Below are positions 43,214-51,779 of a DNA stretch of 64,000 bases, one piece after another. The first letter of the stretch is position 1; every line of letters starts with the position of its first letter. Under the pieces are notes generated by a model that ran no database searches, was not told where the DNA came from, and saw only the letters and a list, made by a program, of their open reading frames with translations. The DNA is from Chitinophaga polysaccharea (GTDB lineage Bacteria > Bacteroidota > Bacteroidia > Chitinophagales > Chitinophagaceae), in assembly GCF_902150045.1 (NCBI RefSeq), contig NZ_CABFVU010000001.1:2294001-2358000 (forward strand), given 5' to 3'. Both the position numbers and the translations under genes were made by a program.

Positions 43214-44242
43214 TTATACTGCCCCTTCAAACTGCTCCAGGAAACGGGTGTCATTCTCAGAGAACAGGCGCAGGTCTTTGATCTGGTATTTCAGCATGGT
43301 GATCCTTTCTATTCCCATCCCAAAAGCGAAGCCGGAATATTTTTCAGGATCTATCCCACAGTTGGCCAGTACCTTTGGATGTACCATTCCGCAACCGAGG
43401 ATTTCCACCCAGCCGGTTTGTTTACATACATTACAACCGGTACCCCCGCAGATAAAGCATACAATATCCATTTCTGCGCTTGGCTCCGTGAATGGGAAAT
43501 AAGAAGGGCGGAAACGGATACCCGTGTTTTCGCCAAACATTTCCTGAACAAAGTGATACAGTGTTTGTTTGAGATCTGCAAAAGAAACATTCTCGTCTAT
43601 ATACAATCCTTCTACCTGGTGGAAGAAGCAGTGCGCGCGGGCGGAAATTGTTTCGTTACGATATACCCTTCCCGGGCTGATAATGCGGATAGGCAATTTA
43701 CCCTCTTCCATTACCCTTACCTGGGCGGAAGAAGTTTGGGTACGCAGCAGCCAGTCGGGATTCTTACTGATAAAGAACGTATCCTGCATATCACGGGCCG
43801 GATGGTTTTCCGGCAGGTTCAACGCAGTGAAGTTGTGCCAGTCGTCCTCAATTTCCGGGCCCTCGGCAATGGTAAAGCCCAGCCGCTCAAAAATGCGGAT
43901 GATCTTATTCCTAACCAGGCTGATAGGATGCCTGGTGCCCAGGCGGTGAGGAGCTGCCGGCAAAGTATAATCTATATCGCCGGCATCGGCGCCATCAGCT
44001 TCTTTCAGGTCACTGAACTGCTCATAGCGGGCCTCTGCGAGTTGCTTAAATTCGTTTAATATCTGGCCAAACTCTTTCTTACGGTCGTTTGGCACCTGTT
44101 TCATCTCCCCGAAAAGAGCTTTCACAATACCTTTTGTACCCAGGAATTTTATGCGGTACTGTTCCAGATCCGCTGCGCCGGCAGGCATAAAAGCCGCTAT
44201 TTCTTCTTTGTAGGCTGCTATTTGCTGTACTAACTGTTCCAT
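43214..44242 (-). CDS. pheS: Phenylalanyl-tRNA synthetase alpha subunit
   Basis: 342 residues from ATG 44242 (MEQLVQQIAAYKEEI). An N-terminal coiled-coil is followed by a class II catalytic domain: motif 2 type R-V-Y-R-N-E-T-I-S-A-R, F-T-E-P-S-A-E-M-D and motif 3 type G-M-G-I-E-R-I-T-M-L-K. The upstream alternative at 44332 would add an unrelated basic extension across the promoter box and is rejected. pheT is not in this window. Confidence 0.96.
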   Translation of the reverse strand: MEQLVQQIAAYKEEIAAFMPAGAADLEQYRIKFLGTKGIVKALFGEMKQVPNDRKKEFGQILNEFKQLAEARYEQFSDLKEADGADAGDIDYTLPAAPHRLGTRHPISLVRNKIIRIFERLGFTIAEGPEIEDDWHNFTALNLPENHPARDMQDTFFISKNPDWLLRTQTSSAQVRVMEEGKLPIRIISPGRVYRNETISARAHCFFHQVEGLYIDENVSFADLKQTLYHFVQEMFGENTGIRFRPSYFPFTEPSAEMDIVCFICGGTGCNVCKQTGWVEILGCGMVHPKVLANCGIDPEKYSGFAFGMGIERITMLKYQIKDLRLFSENDTRFLEQFEGAV

Positions 44243-44248
44243 AAACAA

Positions 44249-44256
44249 CAAAGATA
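44249..44256 (-). promoter_or_regulatory. Promoter -7 box of pheS
   Basis: Minus-strand TATCTTTG, exact TAnnTTTG, ending 7 bases before the start codon; predicted near-leaderless transcript. Confidence 0.55.
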
Positions 44257-44344
44257 AGCGTTTAGGCGTAAACTGGCGAGGTTTCCCCCCTGCTCCTTTT
44301 TTGCCGGAAATGACGTATATTTTCGTGAGCAAATCAAGAGGGTT

Positions 44345-45181
44345 ATGCCTGTCACTATAAACACTGTTATGCTGTTACTGGCTGCAGCCGGCATTATCAT
44401 TCTTTTTCTCCTCTCCCTCCATTACCGTTCCCGTTACCTTCTTCTCAAAGGCAGTAGCGAAGCTCTGATCCGGAAAAACCACCAACAGGAAGAAGCAACC
44501 CATCTTTTAAGCCAGCAGCTGACAGAGCTTAAGCTCGTAAATCTGAAGTCGCAGGTAAACCCCCATTTCCAGTTCAATTGCCTCAACGGTATCTATACCA
44601 CGCTAATGATGGGGGAAACCGCTCTGGCACAGGAATATATTGCCCGGTTTGCCGGCTTGCTGAGAAAAGTATTAATGCTGGCAGATAAGAATTTTATCCC
44701 GTTACAGGAAGAAACGGACATGCTGGAACTTTACCTGAAACTGGAACAATTACGCACCAATAACGGGTTTGAGTATACGCTCTTTATCGATCCCCGGATC
44801 GCTGCAATGCAGCTGTATGTACCCTGTATGCTGGTACAGCCTTTCGTGGAAAATGCCATCTGGCATGGGCTGATGCATAAGGATAAAAACCGGCACTTAC
44901 AGGTTCAGTGGATACAGCTGGCGCCTAACGTATATACCTGCGAAATAACAGACAACGGCATAGGAAGAGTGCAGGCCCTGCAATATCATCATGACGGGCT
45001 GAAAAGCGGCAACCATCACTCCAGGGGCATGGAAATATGCATGGAAAGGGCCACCCTTTACCGCGACATGTACCATAAACAATTCAATATTGAAATCTCC
45101 GATCTGCCTGGCGCAGGGAATACCGTGGAAGGCACCCGGGTATGCATCACCTTCGAATCCGACCCGGCAATGAACCATTAA
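44345..45181 (+). CDS. LytS-type sensor histidine kinase (orphan)
   Basis: 278 residues: one membrane segment at about 7-26, a coiled-coil, then His74 in V-N-P-H-F-Q-F-N and a complete ATP site (V-E169-N170-A-I-W-H and D203-N-G-I-G207). Unlike the similar kinase at 22.5-23.3 kb, all N and G1 motifs are intact. No LytTR regulator is next to it; the convergent OmpR-type regulator is not its expected partner. The gene's stop overlaps the stop of that regulator (TTAA, 45178-45181). Confidence 0.9.
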   Translation: MPVTINTVMLLLAAAGIIILFLLSLHYRSRYLLLKGSSEALIRKNHQQEEATHLLSQQLTELKLVNLKSQVNPHFQFNCLNGIYTTLMMGETALAQEYIARFAGLLRKVLMLADKNFIPLQEETDMLELYLKLEQLRTNNGFEYTLFIDPRIAAMQLYVPCMLVQPFVENAIWHGLMHKDKNRHLQVQWIQLAPNVYTCEITDNGIGRVQALQYHHDGLKSGNHHSRGMEICMERATLYRDMYHKQFNIEISDLPGAGNTVEGTRVCITFESDPAMNH

Positions 45182-45864
45182 AAGATCAGCTTATATCCCA
45201 CCCCACGGATATTTACAATCTGAACACGGGAGTCATCTTTCAGGTACCGGCGGAGCTTCGTAATAAATACGTCCATACTGCGGGCATTAAAAAAGTTATC
45301 ATCTCCCCAAAGATCCAGTAACACAGCTTTACGCTCCATCACTTCATTCTTGTTGTCGTATAAACGGCGTAAAATAGCAGCTTCGCGGTGCGACAGGAAT
45401 TCAATGGAATTATTCCTGGTAAGGGTTTGCTTGGTATAGTTAAAGATGTACTGGCCAATGGTCACTGCGCCTTCTTCCATCTGGCGGGCGCCGGGATTGT
45501 CGCCAAAGCGTTTCAGCAGTGCTGTAATACGCACTATCAGCTCATCCATACTGAAGGGCTTTTTCAGGTAATCGTTTCCGCCCAGTTCAAATCCTTTCAC
45601 CACATCGGCCGTTTGCGACTTGGCAGTCAGGAAAATGATGGGGGTGAATTTATCCTGCTTACGGATTTCCGCGGTCACAGAAAAGCCATCCATATTAGGC
45701 ATCATGATGTCCAACACCACCACATCAGGGCGTTCCTGCTGATATATGCGCAGTCCTTCTTTACCATCGGCTGCATACAACATTTCGAACCCCCTCATTT
45801 CAAGGCTGTCTTTCACGATTTGTCCGAGCTGTACCTCATCTTCTATCAATAATACTTTGGGCAT
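45178..45864 (-). CDS. OmpR/PhoB-family response regulator
   Basis: 228 residues. Receiver: L-I-E-D-E, phospho-Asp in V-V-L-D-I-M-M-P-N-M-D-G, Lys in L-K-K-P-F-S-M-D-E-L. Winged helix: L-S-H-R-E-A-A-I-L-R-R-L and S-M-D-V-F-I-T-K-L-R-R-Y-L, closing I-R-G-V-G-Y-K-L. It follows its kinase by 17 bases. The pair is divergent from the GLPGLI/beta-barrel genes, and the gap between holds doubled TAACAGTAA repeats that could be its binding sites. Confidence 0.94.
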   Translation of the reverse strand: MPKVLLIEDEVQLGQIVKDSLEMRGFEMLYAADGKEGLRIYQQERPDVVVLDIMMPNMDGFSVTAEIRKQDKFTPIIFLTAKSQTADVVKGFELGGNDYLKKPFSMDELIVRITALLKRFGDNPGARQMEEGAVTIGQYIFNYTKQTLTRNNSIEFLSHREAAILRRLYDNKNEVMERKAVLLDLWGDDNFFNARSMDVFITKLRRYLKDDSRVQIVNIRGVGYKLIF

Positions 45865-45881
45865 AAATCTCTTTTATATGG

Positions 45882-47321
45882 TTAAGCAGAAGGGATGATA
45901 ATCGTAAATTCACTGCCTTTATCAGGCTCACTTTGCACATGGATGGAGCCGCTATGCATAGCCACTATTTTCTGCACATAACTTAATCCCAGGCCGAACC
46001 CCTTTACATTATGCAGGTTACCGGTGGGCACCCTGAAGAATTTATCAAAAATATTACTCTGGTATACCTTAGGAATACCAATACCATTGTCCTTCACCCT
46101 GATCTTTAAGATACCATTTTCCAGGCTGGTTTGCAGGTACAATTGTACATTCTCCCCTGAATATTTAATGGCATTATCCACCAGGTTGTTGACAGCATTG
46201 GCTAAATGGGTTTTATCCACGTACACCGTTTTACCCGCCAGGTTATTATCATATCGGACCTGGAGCTGTTTTCCGGCTTTCAGCTGGTGATTGGAAAGTA
46301 TGTTGTCAATTACTTCATTCAGGTCTGTTTCTTCGCGGAACAGTTCTATATCTTCTTTCTCTTCGGCAGCAATATGCAATACTTTCTCCACGAGGTCGGA
46401 CAAGCGCTGCAGCTCATTCTTTGAGATGTCGAGATAGGTTTGTGTTTTACGCTGATCGTTCAGGGCATTGAAATTCTGTAATGCCTCCACCGCTGCAGAC
46501 ACCGTGGCAATAGGCGTTTTCAGCTCATGCGTCATATTGTTGATGAAATCATTCTTTACTTCCGACAGCTTTTTCTGTTTCAGGATGGTTCTGAGCATGT
46601 ATATAAAACTGAGGGTAGTAAGTACCAGTAATACCAGTGAGCTGAGCAGGGTCCAGATCATCTTCTGTAAAATAAACTGCAGGGGAGAATCGAAGCTGGC
46701 CTGTACAAACAGGTTACTGGCAGGATTAAAAGGGATCTTGGCTGTTTGCCTGGGCTCTCTGCGCCGGATACTGTCCCTGAATGTTTCTCTTTCAAAGCCG
46801 CTATAGTTCAGGTGGAAGGTATCCAGTTCATAAGGCGTGGCAATTTGCCGGTTGGCCAGCTCCACTTTGAATACAGAGTCCAGTTTTTTAAGATTGGTAC
46901 TATCGTTATGTAAGTTGCTGGTAATGAGGAATTCAGAGATCTGCCTCGCCAGTGTATCCACATATACCGTGCTGGGCGAGTCGCCCGGGGTAGCTTCTGT
47001 AGGAGGAGGGCCGGGGTAACGGTCGAAGCGCTGGCTTTTGAAATGACGGCCCCGGGGCATCCCGATTTCTTCCAGCTGGTTGGCCAGTCCGCGCATGGGC
47101 AGCTTCAGTGAGTCTTTATCCTTTCCAAAATAGCGGATATAGCGGCGTACATCAGAAAACTGTTTATTGAATACTGCCATCCGGAGCGATTCATTGATCT
47201 CTTTATTAAACTGCTCCTCCCTTAATTTGTAAGAATTATACAGCCAGTACCCCTGGAACAGAAATATGCCCAGGATACAGACAGACATGAGGATGAGAAT
47301 ATTTCTGATTCTTTGTCGCAT
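45882..47321 (-). CDS. Transmembrane sensor histidine kinase
   Basis: 479 residues from ATG 47321 (M-R-Q-R-I-R-N-I-L-I-L-M); an in-frame ATG at 47354 is possible. Membrane segments near 8-28 and 225-250 enclose an extracytoplasmic domain of about 195 residues with a Pro-rich part (Y-P-G-P-P-P-T-E). HisKA has M-T-H-E-L-K-T-P-I-A; HATPase has N-L-V-D-N-A-I-K-Y, D-N-G-I-G-I-P and G-F-G-L-G-L-S-Y. All intact. With its regulator it forms an operon reading away from the repeat-bearing gap. The domain layout is that of RprX-like Bacteroidota kinases. Confidence 0.92.
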   Translation of the reverse strand: MRQRIRNILILMSVCILGIFLFQGYWLYNSYKLREEQFNKEINESLRMAVFNKQFSDVRRYIRYFGKDKDSLKLPMRGLANQLEEIGMPRGRHFKSQRFDRYPGPPPTEATPGDSPSTVYVDTLARQISEFLITSNLHNDSTNLKKLDSVFKVELANRQIATPYELDTFHLNYSGFERETFRDSIRRREPRQTAKIPFNPASNLFVQASFDSPLQFILQKMIWTLLSSLVLLVLTTLSFIYMLRTILKQKKLSEVKNDFINNMTHELKTPIATVSAAVEALQNFNALNDQRKTQTYLDISKNELQRLSDLVEKVLHIAAEEKEDIELFREETDLNEVIDNILSNHQLKAGKQLQVRYDNNLAGKTVYVDKTHLANAVNNLVDNAIKYSGENVQLYLQTSLENGILKIRVKDNGIGIPKVYQSNIFDKFFRVPTGNLHNVKGFGLGLSYVQKIVAMHSGSIHVQSEPDKGSEFTIIIPSA

Positions 47322-47376
47322 GAAAGATTTTAAGATCCTTACAAAACTATCCATTCCGCAGGGAAAACAAGACAAT

Positions 47377-47455
47377 CCCTTAACAGTAATTAACAGTAAA
47401 TAAGGAATATTAACGCTTACAGACAGCCCTTAACAGTAAATAACAGTAAATAAAG
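47377..47455. promoter_or_regulatory. Doubled TAACAGTAA direct repeats, candidate OmpR-type binding sites
   Basis: CCCTTAACAGTAA, one base, TAACAGTAAATAA occurs at 47377-47403 and again at 47427-47453, exactly 50 bp apart. Within each copy TAACAGTAA is repeated every 10 bp (47381, 47391; 47431, 47441). Pairs of direct repeats spaced by one helical turn are typical of OmpR/PhoB dimers. The site lies between the kinase gene (-) and the GLPGLI gene (+). Confidence 0.68.
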
Positions 47456-47515
47456 GTTTTTAACCGAAAAAATGAAAACGAAGGTCCACTTTTGTGCTAA
47501 TAAAATCAATCAGGT

Positions 47516-48304
47516 ATGCATCGAACTATCCGTTTATTCATTGCAGCTGCTACGCTGCTGGCTGCCACCACCCCGGTATTTGCACAACAATCAGGTATTA
47601 TAGAATATGAAGTAACTGCTAAAACAGACCCGGAGCGGATGCGCGGTTTCCAGCGGGGCGGTGATGATGCACCCGGAATCCCGGATGTTATCACCTTTAA
47701 GCAGGTATTTACTTTTAACAACAACATCGGCAAGCTCACCACGGAACGACCGGAAGGCGGCGGTTTCGGCGGCAGAAGACAACGCCCCGAAGGAGATACC
47801 TCGGCCCGGCGCGGACCACGGCCAGGAGGCATGGGAATGGGAATGGGACGCGGCGGAGGCTTCAACGCACAGTATGTAGACCTCGCCAATAAAAAGTATG
47901 AGCAGGTGTTCAGCACCTTCGGCGATGATAAGAAAACTTATTACACAGAAGAAGACTATATCTTTTCCGCTAATAACAAATCGTCTGACAAAACCAAAAA
48001 GATAGCCGGGTATACCTGCAAAAAGGCCACCATACAGCTGAAAGACGATACCTACACCGTTTGGTATACCACCGAACTGCCGTTCAGTTTCTCCCCGGTG
48101 AACGGATTATTACCCGACAGTAACGCCGTAGTGCTTTCCGCCGAAGGCAGCAGACGCGCTTTCACCGCTAAAAGCGTTAGCCTGAAAGCTATAACAGATA
48201 CGGATCTTGCCTTACCTGCCGGTGCAGAAAAAGTAAGCCAGGAACAAATGAGGGAAATCAGGAAACAGGAAATGGAGAAATTACGTAAGCGGCAACAACA
48301 ATAA
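47516..48304 (+). CDS. GLPGLI-family secreted protein with Arg/Gly-rich insert
   Basis: 262 residues. Signal peptide ends V-F-A-Q-Q. The start of the mature protein has the GLPGLI pattern S-G-I-I-E-Y-E-V and the late motif F-S-P-V-N-G-L-L-P-D-S. Between, at about residues 78-118, is an Arg/Gly/Met-rich low-complexity insert (G-G-G-F-G-G-R-R and G-M-G-M-G-M-G-R). A -7-like box CACTTTTG lies at 47487-47494. The gene is followed 42 bases later by an outer-membrane beta-barrel gene, a very common pair in Bacteroidota; the function is unknown but cell-envelope. Confidence 0.85.
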   Translation: MHRTIRLFIAAATLLAATTPVFAQQSGIIEYEVTAKTDPERMRGFQRGGDDAPGIPDVITFKQVFTFNNNIGKLTTERPEGGGFGGRRQRPEGDTSARRGPRPGGMGMGMGRGGGFNAQYVDLANKKYEQVFSTFGDDKKTYYTEEDYIFSANNKSSDKTKKIAGYTCKKATIQLKDDTYTVWYTTELPFSFSPVNGLLPDSNAVVLSAEGSRRAFTAKSVSLKAITDTDLALPAGAEKVSQEQMREIRKQEMEKLRKRQQQ

Positions 48305-48346
48305 ATAAATTTCATCCTAACTTTCCCCTTCCTGTTAATTTCTATT

Positions 48347-51211
48347 ATGAAGATACTTATACAACTCTTGCTGGTACTGGGTTTGGGCATTGTACATGTG
48401 CAGGCCCAGGCCCAACAAGGAAAGATTAAAGGCCAACTGACTGACTCAACCTCCAGGGACCCCATGCCCGCTGCCACGGTAGTGCTGTTGAATGCAAAGG
48501 ATTCCAGCGTTGCCACTACCACCATGACAGACAATAAAGGCAACTTTGAACTCGCCAATGTAGCGGACGGCGCATACCGGCTGTATGTAAGTTTCCTGGG
48601 CTATAAACCCATCAACAGATCATTACAGATCAACCAGGATCATAAGGAATTATCCCTCGGCAACATCCCGATGGTGCTCAAAGGAGTAAACCTCAATGCC
48701 GTGGAGATACTGGATGAAAAGCCCCCTATTGTAGTAAAAAAAGATACCCTTGAATTTAATGCCGATGCTTTTAAAACCCGTGAAAATGCAGTAGTGGAAG
48801 ACCTTTTGAAGAAACTTCCCGGTGTTACGGTAGATAAGGACGGCGCTATTACTGCGCAGGGAGAAACTGTCACCCGGGTGTTGGTAGATGGCAAGCCCTT
48901 TTTTGGCAACGATCCCAAACTGGCTACCAAAAATCTTCCTGCAAATATTATTGACAAAGTACAGCTGATAGATCGCAAATCAGACCAGGCACAGTTTACG
49001 CAGATCGACGACGGACAAACAGAAAAAACGATCAACATCACTATTAAAAAAGATAAGAAGAAAGGATTGTTTGGCCGCGCCACTGCCGGCTATGGTACAG
49101 ACGATCGCTATGGCGTGTCCCTCAGTTTAAACCGCTTCCGGGAAAACCAGCAAATGTCGTTGCTCGGCGGAGGTAATAATGTTAACAATATGGGCTATAC
49201 CCAACAGGATGCCATGAGCTTCAGCTCTGCCGGCGGCGGAAGAGGCGGAGGACGTGGCGGGGGCGGACGTGGTATGCAAATGGCCCTTGGCGCAGGCAAC
49301 AACAGCGGTATCACCCGTAACTGGAACACCGGTCTCAATTTCAACCAGGACTTCAGCAAAAACCTGATCGTTAATGGCAGCTACTTCTTCAATGATACCA
49401 AAAACAACGTAGAACAAAAAACAGCGAAGCAAACATTCAGTACCGATAAACAAGATAACGCCACTACCAATTACGATAACACCAGTTCCACTTCGCAAAC
49501 AGACAACAGCAACAACCGCTTTTCTGCCAGGGTGGAATATACAATCGACTCCCTTCATTCATTGATATTTTCCCCGACATATTCCCTTACAAACGGCAAC
49601 AGCTATAGCGTTACAGATAACCTGTCGCTGAATACCAATAAGGATACACTGAACAGGGGACTTACCTATAACGATGGTCAGGGCCATAATGAAAACTATG
49701 GCGGCTCCCTGTTGTTCCGCAAACGGTTCAGAAAACCAGGCCGCACACTCAGCGTTAATTTCAATTACAACAACAGTGATAACGACCAGGAGAATTATGT
49801 AAAGTCCAGCATTAACTACGTTTCTGTTGATAGCCTCGTTAACTTTAATCAGCGTAACCAGATAAACACCAACAGCCGCAACGAAGGTGTGAACCTTACT
49901 TATACAGAACCGCTGGGCAGGGATCGTTTCCTGGAAGCCAATTATGGCATCACCAAATACAACAGCAACAGCACTAAATACACCTACGATTACGATGATG
50001 GGAAAGGAGAGTATAATATCATGAACGACTCGCTGAGTAATGCTTTTACCAACAGCACATTGAACCAGCAGGCCGGCTTTGCCATACGTACCAATAAACT
50101 GAAGTACGATTACTCCATCGGGTTGAATGTATTGTTCAATAACCTGGACAACAACACCCATTCCTTCCTCACGGGGAAAGACAGTCTGATCACACAACAC
50201 ACGGTTAACTTCTCTCCGCAGGCATCTTTCAATTACACATTTTCAAAGAACAAACGGTTACGGGTAAACTATAACGGAAGCACCCAGCAGCCCTCTGTAC
50301 AGCAACTGGCGCCGGTTCCCGACAACAGTAACCCGCTGTATATTCAATTAGGTAATCCCGACCTGAAGCCGTCGTTCAACAACAACCTGAGCGTTAATTA
50401 CAACTCGTTTAACAATATCACTTTCAGGGGACTGTTTGCCCGCTTGAACGGTGGGTACACAGTAAATAAAATTATCAATGCCACCACACTGGATCCTGAA
50501 ACCGGTAAACAAACCGTAAAACCGGTAAACGTGAACGGCAATTTCAATGTATCTGGCATGGTGCATAACTCCATCCCTTTGTCTAAAACACCAGGACAAA
50601 ACCTGAACACCGGAACTTCTGTGGGTTACAGTAAAGATGTGATTGTAAGCAATGGCAGAAACAGCAGCACCAATACATTTCAGCTGTCGCAATCGGCCAA
50701 TGTGAGCTATATGTACAAAGAGCTTTTTGATATTTCACTGGGTGGCAGCATCAACTACAACGCCACCAATTATTCACAGGCTAGCGCCGGTGCAAGCGAT
50801 ACCCGTTACCTGGATTATAACATCAATACAGACTTCAACATCAATCTGCCACTGGGTTTCATGATAGGCAGCGATATCACCTGTACCATGAGCCGGGGCA
50901 GGCAGGCAGGGTATAATCTTACCTCCACCATGTGGAACGCCAACATTTCAAAGTATGTATTTCCTAAAAAGCAGGGGATGATCAAGGTGCAGGGTTTTGA
51001 TCTGCTGAGACAATATATCAGTGTATCCCGCACCGTAGCAGACAACTACATCCAGGATGTTCAGAGCAATGTATTGCAACAATACTTCATGGTAAGCTTC
51101 ACTTATTTCCTGAACAAGTTTGGTGGCAATACAGGCAGGGGCGAAAGAGGCAACCGCATGGGATTCCCACCCGGAGGCGGTCGTGGAGGAATGAGACCAA
51201 GAGGATTCTAG
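48347..51211 (+). CDS. Outer-membrane beta-barrel protein (TonB-receptor-like)
   Basis: 954 residues. Signal peptide, then a carboxypeptidase-regulatory-like domain (G-K-I-K-G-Q-L-T-D to F-L-G-Y-K-P), a plug-like domain (L-K-K-L-P-G-V-T-V-D, V-L-V-D-G-K-P-F) and a long beta-barrel with repeated Asn/Ser-rich strands. It is the type of barrel grouped with the GLPGLI protein. A Gly/Arg-rich stretch lies near residues 290-312 and the protein ends G-G-R-G-G-M-R-P-R-G-F, echoing the insert of its partner gene. TonB dependence is not certain. Confidence 0.88.
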   Translation: MKILIQLLLVLGLGIVHVQAQAQQGKIKGQLTDSTSRDPMPAATVVLLNAKDSSVATTTMTDNKGNFELANVADGAYRLYVSFLGYKPINRSLQINQDHKELSLGNIPMVLKGVNLNAVEILDEKPPIVVKKDTLEFNADAFKTRENAVVEDLLKKLPGVTVDKDGAITAQGETVTRVLVDGKPFFGNDPKLATKNLPANIIDKVQLIDRKSDQAQFTQIDDGQTEKTINITIKKDKKKGLFGRATAGYGTDDRYGVSLSLNRFRENQQMSLLGGGNNVNNMGYTQQDAMSFSSAGGGRGGGRGGGGRGMQMALGAGNNSGITRNWNTGLNFNQDFSKNLIVNGSYFFNDTKNNVEQKTAKQTFSTDKQDNATTNYDNTSSTSQTDNSNNRFSARVEYTIDSLHSLIFSPTYSLTNGNSYSVTDNLSLNTNKDTLNRGLTYNDGQGHNENYGGSLLFRKRFRKPGRTLSVNFNYNNSDNDQENYVKSSINYVSVDSLVNFNQRNQINTNSRNEGVNLTYTEPLGRDRFLEANYGITKYNSNSTKYTYDYDDGKGEYNIMNDSLSNAFTNSTLNQQAGFAIRTNKLKYDYSIGLNVLFNNLDNNTHSFLTGKDSLITQHTVNFSPQASFNYTFSKNKRLRVNYNGSTQQPSVQQLAPVPDNSNPLYIQLGNPDLKPSFNNNLSVNYNSFNNITFRGLFARLNGGYTVNKIINATTLDPETGKQTVKPVNVNGNFNVSGMVHNSIPLSKTPGQNLNTGTSVGYSKDVIVSNGRNSSTNTFQLSQSANVSYMYKELFDISLGGSINYNATNYSQASAGASDTRYLDYNINTDFNINLPLGFMIGSDITCTMSRGRQAGYNLTSTMWNANISKYVFPKKQGMIKVQGFDLLRQYISVSRTVADNYIQDVQSNVLQQYFMVSFTYFLNKFGGNTGRGERGNRMGFPPGGGRGGMRPRGF

Positions 51212-51226
51212 TTAACCATTTATAAT

Positions 51227-51270
51227 AAAAAGGGGTTATTAATCATCACAGATTAGTAACCCCTTTTTTT
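51227..51270. terminator. Bidirectional terminator
   Basis: AAAAAGGGGTTA pairs with TAACCCCTTTTT, with an inner TAATC/GATTA stem. T runs on both strands serve the beta-barrel gene (+) and the small membrane protein gene (-). Confidence 0.88.
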
Positions 51271-51283
51271 ATCGGTGAATTAT

Positions 51284-51565
51284 TTAAATAGACATTGATC
51301 TTCTGGGAGCCCTTACCCGCTTCAGGATCCAGGAGAGGGTAAAAGTGGGGATAAAGTCGGTTCCCGGGAACAGTTCTTCCATGAAGTTAAAAACACTGCC
51401 GAAAGTACCAATGGTGCCGCCAAACATGCGATAGAAAATAATAGCAGAAATGGGGGCCCAGATAAAATCGCTTACATCTCCTAATACCGGCACCGCATAA
51501 CTGGCGCAGCCCAAAACATCCATCAGGATGCAGATCCACAAACTGGGAGTATATTTTTTTTCCAT
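51284..51565 (-). CDS. Small conserved membrane protein, unknown
   Basis: 93 residues from ATG 51565 (MEKKYTPSLW); a TTG six bases earlier is the alternative. Two hydrophobic segments; conserved-looking stretches are G-C-A-S-Y-A-V-P-V-L-G, D-F-I-W-A-P-I-S-A and D-F-I-P-T-F-T-L-S-W-I-L. I have a recollection of similar proteins in Bacteroidota but no named family. Monocistronic, ending at the shared terminator. Confidence 0.68.
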   Translation of the reverse strand: MEKKYTPSLWICILMDVLGCASYAVPVLGDVSDFIWAPISAIIFYRMFGGTIGTFGSVFNFMEELFPGTDFIPTFTLSWILKRVRAPRRSMSI

Positions 51566-51779
51566 TTTCAACCTCCGCTTTTCAATACATAAACAAATTA
51601 CTTACCAAATTTCGAAACTACCTGCAATCTACAATATTAACGCGGGATGAGTGCGGTTGGTTTTACTGGAAAAATAAAATGCGTATTTCCACGTTATTTT
51701 TGCTCCTAAAAGGAGTACCACGCTTGTAAGTACGCATAATTTCGACTACATTGATGGCAGTTTTAAAGCAAACCTTTTT

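Noticed and set aside
44345..45864. The LytS kinase and the OmpR-type regulator as a cognate pair
   Set aside because: They are convergent and of different classes; the regulator has its own kinase 17 bases upstream.
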